From Cristatella mucedo (taxonomy: Eukaryota > Bryozoa > Phylactolaemata > Cristatellidae), in contig WPIO01000073.1 of the NCBI GenBank assembly GCA_009760855.2, forward strand, positions 1,229,501 to 1,293,500: 64,000 bases of DNA, written 5' to 3'. Below, in pieces: positions 38,011 through 48,640 of the stretch. Position 1 is the stretch's first letter; each line of letters begins with the position of its first letter. The notes beneath the pieces were generated by a model. The model worked only from the letters and a program-made list of their open reading frames with translations. It had not been told where the DNA came from and did no database searches. A program made the translations under genes and the position numbers.

Positions 38011-39269
38011 CAAACACGAACAGGTGCCATCGTAAGTTTAAGCAACCGTCCAAACTTACCTGAAAGTTTGTTGCTTTCTTTGGTAATTTATCTTGTACTG
38101 CTCTAAGGAGGCATTGCTTCCCATGTGCATATAGCCACAGCAGTAGACAAGTTACGCTTAAGCTTAATTTAGAAATTACTTAGGCTAATTCTGCAGTGGC
38201 GCCACCATGGTTTGTACTTATTTTGTTTATGCTGGTTGGCATGGATGGCATGGATGCCATGACACTCACGCATAATTCCGGAGCAATTTCTAGTCAGCAT
38301 TGACATAGGCCCTCAAATAAGACCTCCCAGAGGTGATACATAAGCTGGCCATCTTCCACGTGGCTCCAAAGCTTGCCAAAGGTTTTCGATGGGAGTTCAC
38401 ATCAGTACCCATGCTTGGCAACATTAATACAGTCATTGGAGGACACAAAAGATCCAGACTAATCGCGAAAAAGTTCTCACTGACTGCATTGTACTTAGGT
38501 CGATCTCCTGTAGCTATATGAAATCTAGTCTTCTCAGAGCATCACACTTAAATAAACATTTTGAACGAACCAAGTACCTGTGCGAGTTAATGAAGCAAAG
38601 CCTACGCGATAGCTAGTTCTGCTTCCAGCTGCAGTGCAACAGTCCCACACAATCAATCCACTGCAGACAAATGTTAAGCGTCTTCTAATGGCAGTCGTGG
38701 TGGTACACTTCGTTAATTCGCTATATTAATGCGCTGCTTCACATAAGCTCTCATACCAGAATTGAAAATGGCAAACTTCGATTCATCAATTCACACAACT
38801 CTTTGACAGCTTAGGCTTAGAGAGTGTGGTCGCTTGCCAGTTGCAGGCGGCTTAATTTTTGCTTTCTAAAAAGCTAAAGTTTACGATGGTAATACAAGAA
38901 AGTATACTTTGCTGACGAAATCTAAAGCGATCATTTAAGCCCCTATGCAAATTGAAGTGCACTAGCAACACTTTTCCCTGTAGCAAATCTGTTCGTTAAG
39001 TCTTGCGTTTTATGGCCCTGTCAGCCCGATCGTTTGTCAGCACAGGTTGATCACACCACTCTCCCAGTTCCATAATATAGAGTCTAAACTTAGTTCTGCA
39101 GAGTAAACACTGCTCGGAAATTATAAGTACTATTGCAGGGTGCACTTAGTTGAAGCCTGCCAAATGTGTAGTACCCAAATTCGTTCTTTGCTGAAGGTAG
39201 AAATCGCATGCTTTACCCATCTCTCAGCACTTGTTAGCCATCCTAGGAACTCCATTTGGCAGAAAAAGG
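38011..39269. other. unassigned stretch
   Basis: No gene or repeat is recognised. GGCATGGATGGCATGGATGCC near 38238-38258 is a short imperfect palindrome. Confidence 0.3.
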
Positions 39270-39506
39270 AAGGTTCCCAATGAGCTTTCTGACAGATATC
39301 ACTTTGAAGACAAAGGCGCTTCAGCATTTGATATTAGTGCGGTTTTTAGCAAGGTCCATAAACATTGATTAAATGCCATTTCTATCTAATGAAGGTTCCT
39401 CAATGAGCTTTCTGACAGATCGAAGACAAAGGCGCTTTAGTGTTTTATATTAGCACGGTTTCTAGCAAGGTTCAAAAACATCGATTAAATGCCATTTCTA
39501 CCTAAT
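39270..39506 (+). repeat. tandem duplication, two units of about 120 bp
   Basis: Unit 1 spans 39270-39391 and unit 2 spans 39392-39506. Both run from AAGGTTCC, CAATGAGCTTTCTGACAGAT and GAAGACAAAGGCGCTT to GATTAAATGCCATTTCTA. Unit 2 has lost about 8 bp near its start. Unit function unknown. Confidence 0.85.
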
Positions 39507-39774
39507 TTTTCCACCTCATGTATTTTCTAGTATACTTAGCTTCTCCCACACGAGATTGCGATGGGAACTACTTGTGTAGAACAGATTGATATGGGATTAG
39601 TATGCTTTGCTCCATCTGAGCAAGTTCATGGGAAGAGGTCTCAAACATCAGAATCTCCCCTTTTCCAGGAATCACTTGAACTCTTGACAGCACCAGCATA
39701 TGCAGTTTGAGGTAGCTTGCTCACAAGTAATACTTCCGCATGAAACACGCAGTGAATGAGTGCCAGGCTCAGGC
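39507..39774. other. unassigned stretch
   Basis: Nothing is recognised. Confidence 0.3.
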
Positions 39775-40362
39775 ACTCAGTGCACTGGCTCCCAATCAAG
39801 CAGCATATCGGCTCTAAGACTCTGCCAATCAATTTAAGGCTCCTTCATTCTTTTGCTCGAGCCTACCTACATGAATTACCTATAAATCAGACTAAGCAAC
39901 GTATCCCCAGCTCTTCTCTGACCCAAGTATTTTAGCTAAGCCTCTAATCAACCTTTAATCCTTTGTAAACCGTCCCTTTAGCTCGTATGCTCCTAAAGCC
40001 TCGAGCTCATGTTTTAACAGACGTCATGCCATGACCTTACCTAACAACATTCAAAAAGATGCTAACAACTTGCCAATTTCTCACAGTATTTGCTCCATCC
40101 GTGTGACTTGTCTTTTGCATGCTTATGCATGTAACACTATGCATGCTATCCCTAAACAATTGACATGCTTCCTTTCCAGCTTACGTGTAGTGATACGAAC
40201 CGTGAAATGAGTGAACCGAAAGGGCTTCGGTTCTTTTAGGACTCTATGAAATGTCTTATTATTATTAATATTATTACTCGCATTATTATTATTATCTGTA
40301 AAGTGCATAGAAAGAAATTAAGCTCTCTAGGGGTGCTATACAAATACATTATTATTATTATT
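39775..40362 (+). mobile_element. LINE-A-related fragment, old, with a terminal tail
   Basis: It starts as LHWLP-like coding (CACTGGCTCCCAATCAAGCA) and continues with degraded LINE-A C-terminus (TCGTATGCTCCTAAAGCCT). It ends in TTA repeats and a hairpin (AAAGTGCATAGAAAGAAATT, GCTCTCTAGGGGTGCTATAC). The last 60 bp may be a separate SINE-A-type tail, because GCTATACAAATAC is SINE-like. Confidence 0.6.
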
Positions 40363-41544
40363 ACCTTTCACCTGACAGTGCTGCTCACTTATAGGATACA
40401 GTGCGAGCACCTGCAGCTAAGCTCCCGTTTGTGGTACCTCACTCACCAGGAGAGGCTCATTTCGGCAGACTCTAAGCCAGCACAACAGTGTGGCATCGCA
40501 TGAATGCAAGCGGAGCTTGCCGCTGCCTGAAACTCACAGCTCTGCTGCTGTCTATGGTATGAACTATACACATAAGCCGGTATCTGCTGTACCTGTGCTG
40601 TCCCTGCTCACGACCAGCATAAAATCAAGATTTGCACCAAAGTCTCCATATTGCGGGACAATGTCGAACAGACACAGAACCACAAGGCTTATCACTGCGG
40701 GCAGTGCATTCCTGCAGAGATGTAATGTGTCCCACTGCACACTCGTGGAAGTCCGGCTGCTGAAGCCTCAACAAGCAGATAACAAGCATGGCACACCAGC
40801 TGCTTTAACTTACGAGGACACAAACGTTTGTGACAGCTCGTGTCGTAACTCCCCTTTGGGATTGATCGTGAAGATTCTTGACATGGGGATGTCAACAGCA
40901 CGGTATGCCCAGACGTCCTAAATAACATCGGAGGATAAGTTATGAGCAACCGCGACTGGCAGGCGCAGCCAGGGTAAGATAACCAGTGCGTAAGCATGCA
41001 CACCCTGTTAATATCCAGCCCGTAGGACGAGGCGACCAATAAAATGACTCGTAGCAAAAAATTCAACATATCAAACTATGTTATAATGGCTCATGCAAAC
41101 AGGCGAGTAATGTAACGGCATGGATAAGCTTAGCAAAGTGATGGCAGTGTTGCAATCAGAGCAGCATTTATGGAAAAGGCAACCCAGACAATGTCGTAAA
41201 GATATAGTCAGCATAATGCGGTACTGCTACGAATGATACACGATGAGTTATTTTTCAGTCGACCTACAAAGTTGTGTGTAGCAATTTAGATAAATATAGG
41301 AGATGGCACAGTGCAGCTAGCTAGACGAGAATAGTAATAATAATAACCAAGGGCTAATTTAGCAGGCCGTTAAGCTGGTTGCCGGTAATTTGGGACGAAG
41401 GCGTCATAAATATAAATCGCACAATTTATTTGCTTCAAATAAATTTACGAGAAAATTGGATTTACATGAATTAGTCTATTAGCTTCAATAGTATCTGTGA
41501 GTACAGTATATTATGGGCCTTCTTTATATTCAGATAGTAATAAA
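40363..41544. other. unassigned stretch with two overlapping ORFs
   Basis: A plus-strand ORF of 143 codons (40490-40921) and a minus-strand ORF of 125 codons (41069-40692) overlap. Only one, or neither, can be real. The minus ORF is listed separately. Confidence 0.35.
40692..41069 (-). CDS. candidate small secreted cysteine-rich protein (weak)
   Basis: The 125-codon ORF starts with a hydrophobic leader (MLNFLLRVILLVASSYG) that looks like a signal peptide. Ten cysteines follow, including CAC, CHKRLC and CHAC. No family is recognised and no splice or promoter evidence supports it. The overlapping plus-strand ORF is equally open. Treat as a hypothesis. Confidence 0.15.
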   Translation of the reverse strand: MLNFLLRVILLVASSYGLDINRVCMLTHWLSYPGCACQSRLLITYPPMLFRTSGHTVLLTSPCQESSRSIPKGSYDTSCHKRLCPRKLKQLVCHACYLLVEASAAGLPRVCSGTHYISAGMHCPQ

Positions 41545-42729
41545 AATAATAATACACTTGATAAAGTGCCCTCAGATAACTCAATCTCTTTCTAGGCGCT
41601 TTACATTTTCTGCAAAGAGAGACGAGATTGAATGGTGAGTGATATCATGCTTGATAAAAAAAAAACATGAATAAAATGGTTAGGGTGACATGCACAGGGT
41701 CAGCATGCAAGTGTGGTTAGTGGCAGCATGCAGTGTCAGCATACACAAGCACATAAAAAAATCACAGGGACCCACTAACTGCTGTCATAAATAGGGTGCG
41801 TTTTAATTTGTTTTTAAATGTGGTCAAGTCAGGGGCTGTCGTGAGTTCAGCTGGTCTGCCACGACTCGTTAAAGTGCCTTGGATAGGAATGATAGAACGG
41901 AGACTGGGCAGTAGTTACTCAAGGTTTCTTGGTCTAGTGCTGCTTTCTTGAGAAGTGGCTTGACTACAGCTTTTTTGAAAGATGCTGGGACATGACCTGA
42001 GGCTAATGACATATTAATGATGTTAGTTATGCATAGCAGCAACAGATCAATGCTGCGTAGGAGCAGGACAGTGGGAATAGGCTCTAAAGGACTTTTGTCT
42101 TCTTTGATTGGGATATGAACTTCAGGACCAGGTCACTACTGACCTGCTTGAATGTAGACATTGAAGTGCTGCAAGGAATCGAGAGACATTATTCTAGGGG
42201 GATGCTGCCATCGCAAGGATGGACTCCCTGATCTTGTCTATCTTCTGGACAAAGAATCAAGAGAAGCGATCAGCTAGATCATCACAGGGATCATCACATA
42301 AGGAGCTAAGCTGGTAGCGGTTGAGAAGATGGTTGATCGTCGACATCAGCAGTTTTGGATTGTGCATCTGTAATTCAACAATGTTTTTATAGAAGCTAGG
42401 CTTGGCCTTGGCTGGGATCGATTGGTACGACCTACAGTAGTCCTCGTATGCCTGTCGATGGATGGACAGTCAGTCGTGATCTTTTGTATGCTTTTTCATG
42501 CTTGCGCTAAGTAGAACTAGCTAGTTTAATGTCTGTGGTAAACCATAGGCCATCTGGGCGAGGCCGCACAGTGCACTTAGAGGTGCAAACTCGTCGAGCG
42601 CGTCAGCGAGTGTCGAGTTGTAGCTATCTACCAATGATGACAGATCGGAGAGGGACTGAGCAGCAGAGGCGAGGCAGATATTCTCGCACGAACAGCATCG
42701 ATGTCAAGGGTCTTGAGGATTCGCGATTC

Positions 42730-42761
<32 letters not shown>

Positions 42762-43130
42762 TTGCACTTGATAAAGCGCCCTCAGAGAACTTAGTCTCTT
42801 TCTAGGCGCTTATGCTCATATGTGATTTTAGAGGAGGCGGCACACACTGTAGACTGGATGAGATCTGCATGTGGTCAGATAAGCAGGGTTTGGTAATATT
42901 GGGGATGACAAAATGTAGTATGAGAAAATTTGGTCGAGTGTGTGACCCTTGATGTGAGTAGGGCCATGCACGTGAGCCACAAGAGACAATGAGTCAGTCA
43001 ATGCACGAATTCAGTGCTTATGGTGACAGATAAGTGATCAAAGTGAATGGTAAATCGTGATCGAAGGGTGACAAGAGCAGCAGAGCCAGATATCGAATGG
43101 CATTGATCTTTGCAAAAAATGAGAATGTAT
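41545..43130 (-). mobile_element. LINE-A copy with internal deletion, reaching into the endonuclease
   Basis: The 3' hairpin and UTR (41550-41770) and a short C-terminal piece join at about 41846 directly to sequence upstream of RT motif A (AGTTCAGCTGGTCTGCCACG), so the whole RT catalytic core is missing. It continues through the pre-RT linker to the endonuclease end (IHFDHLS, TEFRAL-like, GHTLDQIF at about 42900-43080). This copy is uninterrupted where LINE-A copy 2 carries SINE-C. Confidence 0.8.
42732..42812 (-). mobile_element. LINE-A terminal tail inserted in a LINE-A copy
   Basis: TAA repeats followed by ATTGCACTTGATAAAGCGCC and the hairpin in minus sense. It lies inside the endonuclease-linker region of the larger LINE-A copy, which resumes at GTGATTTTAGAGGAGG. 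About 80 bp, an extreme 5' truncation. Confidence 0.75.
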
Positions 43131-45265
43131 ATATTCAGGTTTACTTAGCTACGGGAGGGGAAGGTGGTAGTCAAAAGTTCAGTCGTTCGGCCGGCAATGG
43201 CTAATCAGTGCACAGCACGGTGCTGACGATGGCAGGTTGGCGTTCTTACTATATGCGGCTCTGATGTATCGCGAACCAGTTCGAGTGAATTCACGTGAAA
43301 CTTAGCCACGTTTAGCAACAAATCCGCCTCATCCTGTACATATACCTGCATATTCCGCAGTCGCATGCTGCATACCGGACATGCCATAGCTAATGCATTC
43401 ACTCGTGAGCTACTCACAAAAAAGGGGCTTGCCACTCGCGATGCACCTCTAGCAGGACCGCCACTGCCGTCAAAATAGCATTATAGTGACCTTTACAAAA
43501 AATATTTCTAACGCTGCAGGAGTCGAAGAGTGAGCAGCCTTTGGATCATGCAGCAATCGCTGACACGCATAAAAAACCTGAGGCTTGGGCCCTGGGACGC
43601 TGAGCACAGCCGGGCTTGCTGAAAAGGATCGTTTGCTGGAATAGGAAGAGGGTCACGACCGACACTGTTACTAGTATAATGGACACCCTGTATAATGCAA
43701 TATAATTAGTATCAGTATGATAATAGCATTGTATTAGCATAATGGACACCATATTTGGAGACGGCACCCTGCCTTCGACGTCCAGACCTGCTGCAAAATC
43801 TTACTACGATTGATAACACTCCTCCACTCCTCAGGGCATTTAGCTCTACTCGAGAGCCCTACTTCCCTGGACAGGCACAGCAGCAGCACGCTGCCACCGA
43901 CCAAGAAAGCAATAGGGTTCATTTGCATTAAAGTATCTATCAGAGGTCAAACGGGGGCACGTTATGAGCACAAACTGTACTCCAACAGATGTCCTTTGGT
44001 TGTTGACTCCATACTCAAAAATGTATACTTGTCGACCCCAGCTTGCACATCACTATTGCACATTTTATGGCTCCACTCGTTATGGGCAGGGCCTTACCCC
44101 ACCATCCCTTGTATTTGCACTTCATCCTTAGATAAGCCTGCTTGCCTATCTCCTGTGCATCCAGCTGCTCTTCTACAGACTCGTTGCGACATCAACAAGC
44201 AGCCTCGATAGAGATGGGGGGGGGGAGGCAGTGGCACAATCTCTATATTTGAACGAGGTGTTGTCACGGAAGCCTCTTTTTTGCCAACAAGCTTTCAATT
44301 GCATACCACTGCCATATAAGACTATATGGTCTCCATAAGATCTCTAGATGGATGTCACACGGAACACAAATTTCAGTAGCTTGCTCCTACAAACATGAAT
44401 TTGTGACAGTCCGATGGCTTCTTCACAGATAGATGTTAGTAGTCGGTGCAGCCACAGACACGACCTACTTAAGAGCCATATAAGTTGACAGGCATAAATC
44501 AAAATTGACAGCCGCTGGTTTCAAGTACACGGTCTAGGGAGATTTCCCTTGATAACTGCTAAAGAGGTCACGTTTACCCAACTGTGAAACACCATTGAAT
44601 ATAGATGCAGCTGCATGTAATTTCAAACCTTATACACTGTATTGACTGCCTGAAGGCTGAGAGGTTAGTTTATCAGCTAGCAAAATCAAAAGAAGGTAGT
44701 CTGAATACACGTGAAACATTCACCAAAGCACATACTTCTCCTAAGCTCCACGTATGTCTGATTCCTGACCTAGGAATGCCCAGTTGTCCAGGACTGGCTG
44801 GTACAGATTCTGAATATAATATGTTCTTCATGTACCAGCTCTAGATCTACAAGCCGGTATGGTGGCAGGCATGAACCACGGCCAGCTAGGATCTACAGTG
44901 GCTAGGCTCTGCTGTCTGGTACAACTGTCCTAGTAAGGTTACAGAGGCTCGAAAAAACTGTGAGGCTACAGCTACAAAAGCTCCAAAAAACAGCTAATGC
45001 CAGGTGTCTGATAAGCCTGACACAGCCAAATTTCCAAAAACAAAAAACTAAGAAAGAATAAACGATGCCCAAAAATGCGCTCCTTTGAACAAATCATCAA
45101 TTTTGATGGTTAAGTGTTTCCTGTCAGAAATGCAATCAATCCGGTTGGGCTTGCATTTCTGTTCTTCGAGTCCCATTCTGGGCACTTACCAGCCTTGACC
45201 ACAGGATTAGTTACATTGTAGAGTGGATAACAGTAGACCACATCCGTCCAGAGATTCCTTAATTC
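43131..45265. other. unassigned stretch; 3' lipin exons expected but not found
   Basis: Short ORFs only. It lies downstream of the last lipin exon found, on its strand, so terminal exons or 3' UTR may be here, but I could not identify the conserved C-terminal motif. Contains a G9 run at 44217-44225. Confidence 0.35.
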
Positions 45266-45411
45266 AATGGGATGGTTTGCCTAGTGGTCAAGGTGCTAGC
45301 CTTTGATGATGGATGTCAAGGTGAATGTGTCTGATGACCGAGGTCGTGGGCTCCAGCCCCATTGCATATGCGAAGGGGCTGAATAGAGATTAAGTTCTCT
45401 TATGGTGCTTA

Positions 45412-45412
<1 letters not shown>
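45266..45412 (+). mobile_element. SINE-A, diverged
   Basis: GCCTAGTGGTCAAGGTGCTAG (A box region), GAGGTCGTGGGCTCCAGCCC (B box with one change), then GAATAGAGATTAAGTTCTCT, the inner hairpin. The head has extra bases between the boxes. Confidence 0.78.
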
Positions 45413-45456
<44 letters not shown>

Positions 45457-45612
45457 TGCTTACTCATATATATATATATATATATATATCTGTGCATATA
45501 TGTATATATTGTTACATACATGGATTGCAGTCTTTTTGCACACACATACGCATGCACACGTGCACATACGTGCACAAGCGGACATGCGCGCACGCACGCA
45601 CACACACATTTG
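45403..45612 (+). repeat. AT repeats and an alternating purine-pyrimidine tract
   Basis: Two AT runs (45415-45453 and 45466-45490), each preceded by GGTGCTTACTCATATAT, so the SINE-A end with its tail is duplicated. At 45539-45612 a CA/CG/TG alternating stretch (ACGCATGCACACGTGCACAT) could adopt Z-DNA. Confidence 0.8.
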
Positions 45613-45828
45613 CAAGCGCTCACAAAAACATTCCCTATAATAATACACACTAATACAACTCCCTGCCTTCATCGTCCTCCTCTTCACCCCTGGCCGCTCT
45701 ATACCATTATCTCATTTACCATCTTCCAGATTGCCTCGGGTCTACGACGAGGCAGTGAGTGAGAATCCCATAGTAACACATGCTTTCAGAGCAAGTGCGT
45801 TGCCTGTTATGCATGCTGATGCACCTAC

Positions 45829-45946
45829 GTTGATTTTGTTACCAAAGCCTGCGTAGAGTGGTGACTCCAGCCGACTTGAAAACAACGACTTTATATCTCT
45901 TAGGCAGCTGATCTTGAACTCCTCGGGCTTCCGTTCAATGACCTCT
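45829..45946 (-). CDS. LPIN: lipin exon: LNS2 domain, C-terminal part
   Basis: Acceptor TTTTTAG|AGAGG and donor ATCAAC|GTAGGT, both read on the minus strand. The 118-bp exon encodes [19 protein letters not shown], then [18 protein letters not shown], which matches the conserved end of the lipin LNS2 phosphatase domain (EVIExKPExFKI, YAxFGN). It takes one base from the previous exon and ends in phase 0. The next lipin block (NDVxAYxxVGVP) should follow in a further exon that I could not locate, so the gene is incomplete here or its last exons are too diverged to see. Confidence 0.9.
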
Positions 45947-46026
45947 CTAAAAATGATACACACCGAACATGAAGGGCAACGTGGTGACATTGGGGACAGC
46001 AGATGCAACGAATGGAGTTGACTCAC

Positions 46027-46266
46027 TTCTGAAAGGCTTGCACAAGAGATGTGGGTGACAGAAGCATCGGCCCGGGAGGAAGCGACGCCTGCTGCTGGCG
46101 TACGCTGCGCAAGTAGTCACGGGTGATTTGCGCCTGGCCGATGGCTCGAGCCGAGAGATAGACGAACTTGTATCCATTGGCAGCGATACGATTGTACAGC
46201 TGCACGACGCCACCCTGCGACCAGTCTTTACCAACCATTGGCAAGAGCTGACCAAGGACGTCAGAC
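46027..46266 (-). CDS. LPIN: lipin exon: LNS2 domain, core
   Basis: Acceptor CATGCAG|GTCTGAC and donor CAGAA|GTGAGT. The 240-bp exon encodes [50 protein letters not shown] and [13 protein letters not shown]. These are the most conserved lipin blocks. Phase matches on both sides (one base in, two bases out). Lipins dephosphorylate phosphatidate to diacylglycerol at the ER membrane and can act in the nucleus as transcriptional co-regulators. Confidence 0.95.
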
Positions 46267-46443
46267 CTGCATGCGGCAGCCACCGGAAGGTTGAGTGCTT
46301 GGCAAAACGCAGACGCAAAAAGTGCTCCTTCGCTCACACCCACAACTATCCGGACGGCGCTTGCGAAGCGTCTTATGCCCGGTTGTACACACAGAGCCTA
46401 TGAGCTTAGTGGCCATCGCTTGATCGTGGCAGCCGATCGGTAC

Positions 46444-46592
46444 CTGGTAATAGTGCCGTCAATGTCCGAGACCACAATTCTATCAGTCCACTTCCAGACG
46501 TACACGTGCGACACGCACCGAGTCGTACCCTGCAGTGCAGTCGTCACGCTGTACTCGATGTCGTTGCTACCCTCGCGCAGCTTCAGCTGCTT
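46444..46592 (-). CDS. LPIN: lipin exon with the DxDxT catalytic motif
   Basis: Acceptor CTCTCTGCAG|AAGCAG and donor ACCAG|GTACCG. The exon is 149 bp: 49 codons plus two bases. It encodes KQLKLREGSNDIEYSVTT, QGTTRCVSHVYVWKW, then VVSDIDGTIT. DIDGT is the DxDxT motif of haloacid-dehalogenase-type phosphatidate phosphatases, so the nucleophile (first Asp) and the acid/base (second Asp) are present. The motif continues into the next exon (R|SDVLG). Strong identification. Confidence 0.95.
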
Positions 46593-46735
46593 CTGCAGAG
46601 AGAAAGCCGCTGCGTGTGTCAGCTTACCGCTCACCATGCCACGGGGGGTACAGGGGGGTATGGGGGGTCCGGACAAAGCTAAGAGGTTGCACTTTCGATC
46701 AAGGGGCAGGCTGGTGCCTCGGCTAGCTGCTTCGG

Positions 46736-47032
46736 CTAGCTGATGGTGCCAAGTCCACAACAGAAGAGGAACGTCGGGAATACCCAAGACAGAGCCAGCA
46801 GGTGAGAGGTCAGCACAAGCTCGGGGCAAGCTAATAGAGCAGTCATGCAGGGAGGGTCTCTTGTTGTAAGCTCAGCTATGACCTCATCCCAGCACATGCT
46901 TTTCCCATCTTCAGCACCATCTTCAGCAGCATAAGAGCAGTGGTAACTCACCGAGTTGTACAGCAGTACTACAAAGGCAAAAGCAGCTGTGGCAACCAGC
47001 GCTACAAGTAAAACTACTGGCCTGCTAGCCAT
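46736..47032 (-). CDS. ORF with N-terminal membrane anchor inside a lipin intron (weak)
   Basis: 98 codons beginning MASRPVVLLVALVATAAF, a strong hydrophobic segment, followed by VVLLYNSVSYHCSYA and an acidic stretch. The end also turns hydrophobic. It lies on the lipin strand between two lipin exons. It could be the start of a small nested gene or chance. No family recognised. Confidence 0.2.
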   Translation of the reverse strand: MASRPVVLLVALVATAAFAFVVLLYNSVSYHCSYAAEDGAEDGKSMCWDEVIAELTTRDPPCMTALLACPELVLTSHLLALSWVFPTFLFCCGLGTIS

Positions 47033-47639
47033 AGGTTGTTTTAGCTACCATCATTGGCCGAAGCATCGTCGGTGATGAAATGTGCCAAAAAATAGGTTCT
47101 GCTGGAAGGTATCCAAGAGGGCGGTGGCTGCTGCTGTACAGTCACGTGACCACACATCCCTATCTGTTTACATGGGAACCGTTGACTCGGTTGCAGACGA
47201 ATGCCATTATTTACTAAGCCAAGTGTAACAAACTGCAACTTAGTGCAAAATTTTATTGACAGATCGTTACAATTTAATAATTAGTGTAGCTTAATGACTA
47301 ACTCGAATACTGGCACTAGCAACAACCAAACTCAGATCGATGGACTAGGTGCGACGAAACTTTTGGAGAGCAGTGTATGTAGCCACATTATGCACTTTCA
47401 TAGTTGAAATTGAACCTTGAATTGTGCCTTGGATTATGAAATAATGATGACCAGGCTTTTGATCATCGCTATTTGATTTCGAATGTTAACTCTGCGGAGA
47501 TTAACTCTCGGTAGAACAGATAAAAATGAAGAGCCTGACCGGGACAGTCGGTCTCGGCAACGGTCTGCAATTCGGTGAATCTTTGCAGCTGGTCCTACAC
47601 AAAGCTCACAAGTACATGCTAGCATAATAATTCCTTTTG

Positions 47640-48640
47640 CTTAGACACCTAATGAAGCCAAATCTCTATTCGGGTACTTCACAACTCGCTGCAAGGGAAG
47701 CAATAACCAAGAATTAATGGTAAGTAAGGCATCAAGCTTGGACGGCATGCAAAAGCAGAATAAACATGCTCAGACAGTCATGCTAAAGCACATAGAAATC
47801 ATGCATGCATGCTAAAGCAGGCAAGAAGAAACTAGTTAGTAGTCACTCGTTAGTAGGTCTCCAGGTTAGTATGCACAAAATCATAAACAGGTAAGCACAC
47901 ACGAACACAAAAGACAAATTAACTGGGGTGCATATAAAGATGAGCGAAACAGTTGCGTCTTGAGCTTGGACAGAAATTATGCCAAGTCAGTGCAGGTAGT
48001 CACAGAAGCCAGAAGCAAGTGCCATATTGTTGGCACATACAAACTAAAGACCACATCACCAAAAGATTTCAATCTAGTGCAGAATGTAAGCCAGACTTAA
48101 GATTTCGAAATCAATTCTATTTCCAAAACTAGAGATTCGGTAGTTAGCCCAAGTCAGGATTTTGTTTTGGCGATACCATCGGCCAGAGGAAGAGAATAGA
48201 TAGTTAAAGGAAGTGGACTTGATACCAAACCCTGAGGCAAGCCTCATTTAAAAGGGCTCAACGGCTGACCGACTACCATTTACATATCTCACCGATTTAA
48301 GAATTCTCACTCGATTTAGAACTGCACCGGTGATACCTGGGAGTGTCGAGAGGTACTCTAAAAGGATCTGGTGGCTACATGTGTAAAGATGCTGCACCTA
48401 GATCTAGGAGAACCCTATTCTGATCAGCACTATTCAGAAGGTTATTGCAAACCTGCAGTAGAGAAATTTCTGCAGAAAGGCCCAAATCCCGATTGGAACG
48501 TGCTAGCAAGATCTGATAAACTGGTGTAATCATTTACTTTTTGGGCTATCACTCATTCAAGTGTCTCGTTTAAGACTGGAAGAAGAGAGGCTATAAAAAA
48601 TACTTAGGTTCTCATTATCGGCTTTTTAATAGGTGGCATG
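47640..48640 (-). mobile_element. divergent LINE (LINE-A'), internally deleted, in lipin intron
   Basis: 3' UTR-like words (CATGCTAAAGCACATAG), then C-terminal coding in minus sense (TTGGCACATACAAACTAAAG equals the YxFG-type block of LINE-A). From about 48160 RT sequence follows (AAGTGGACTTGATACCAAACC, CCTGAGGC), up to the HS-type start near 48500. The thumb region is missing. Much older than LINE-A. Confidence 0.55.
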
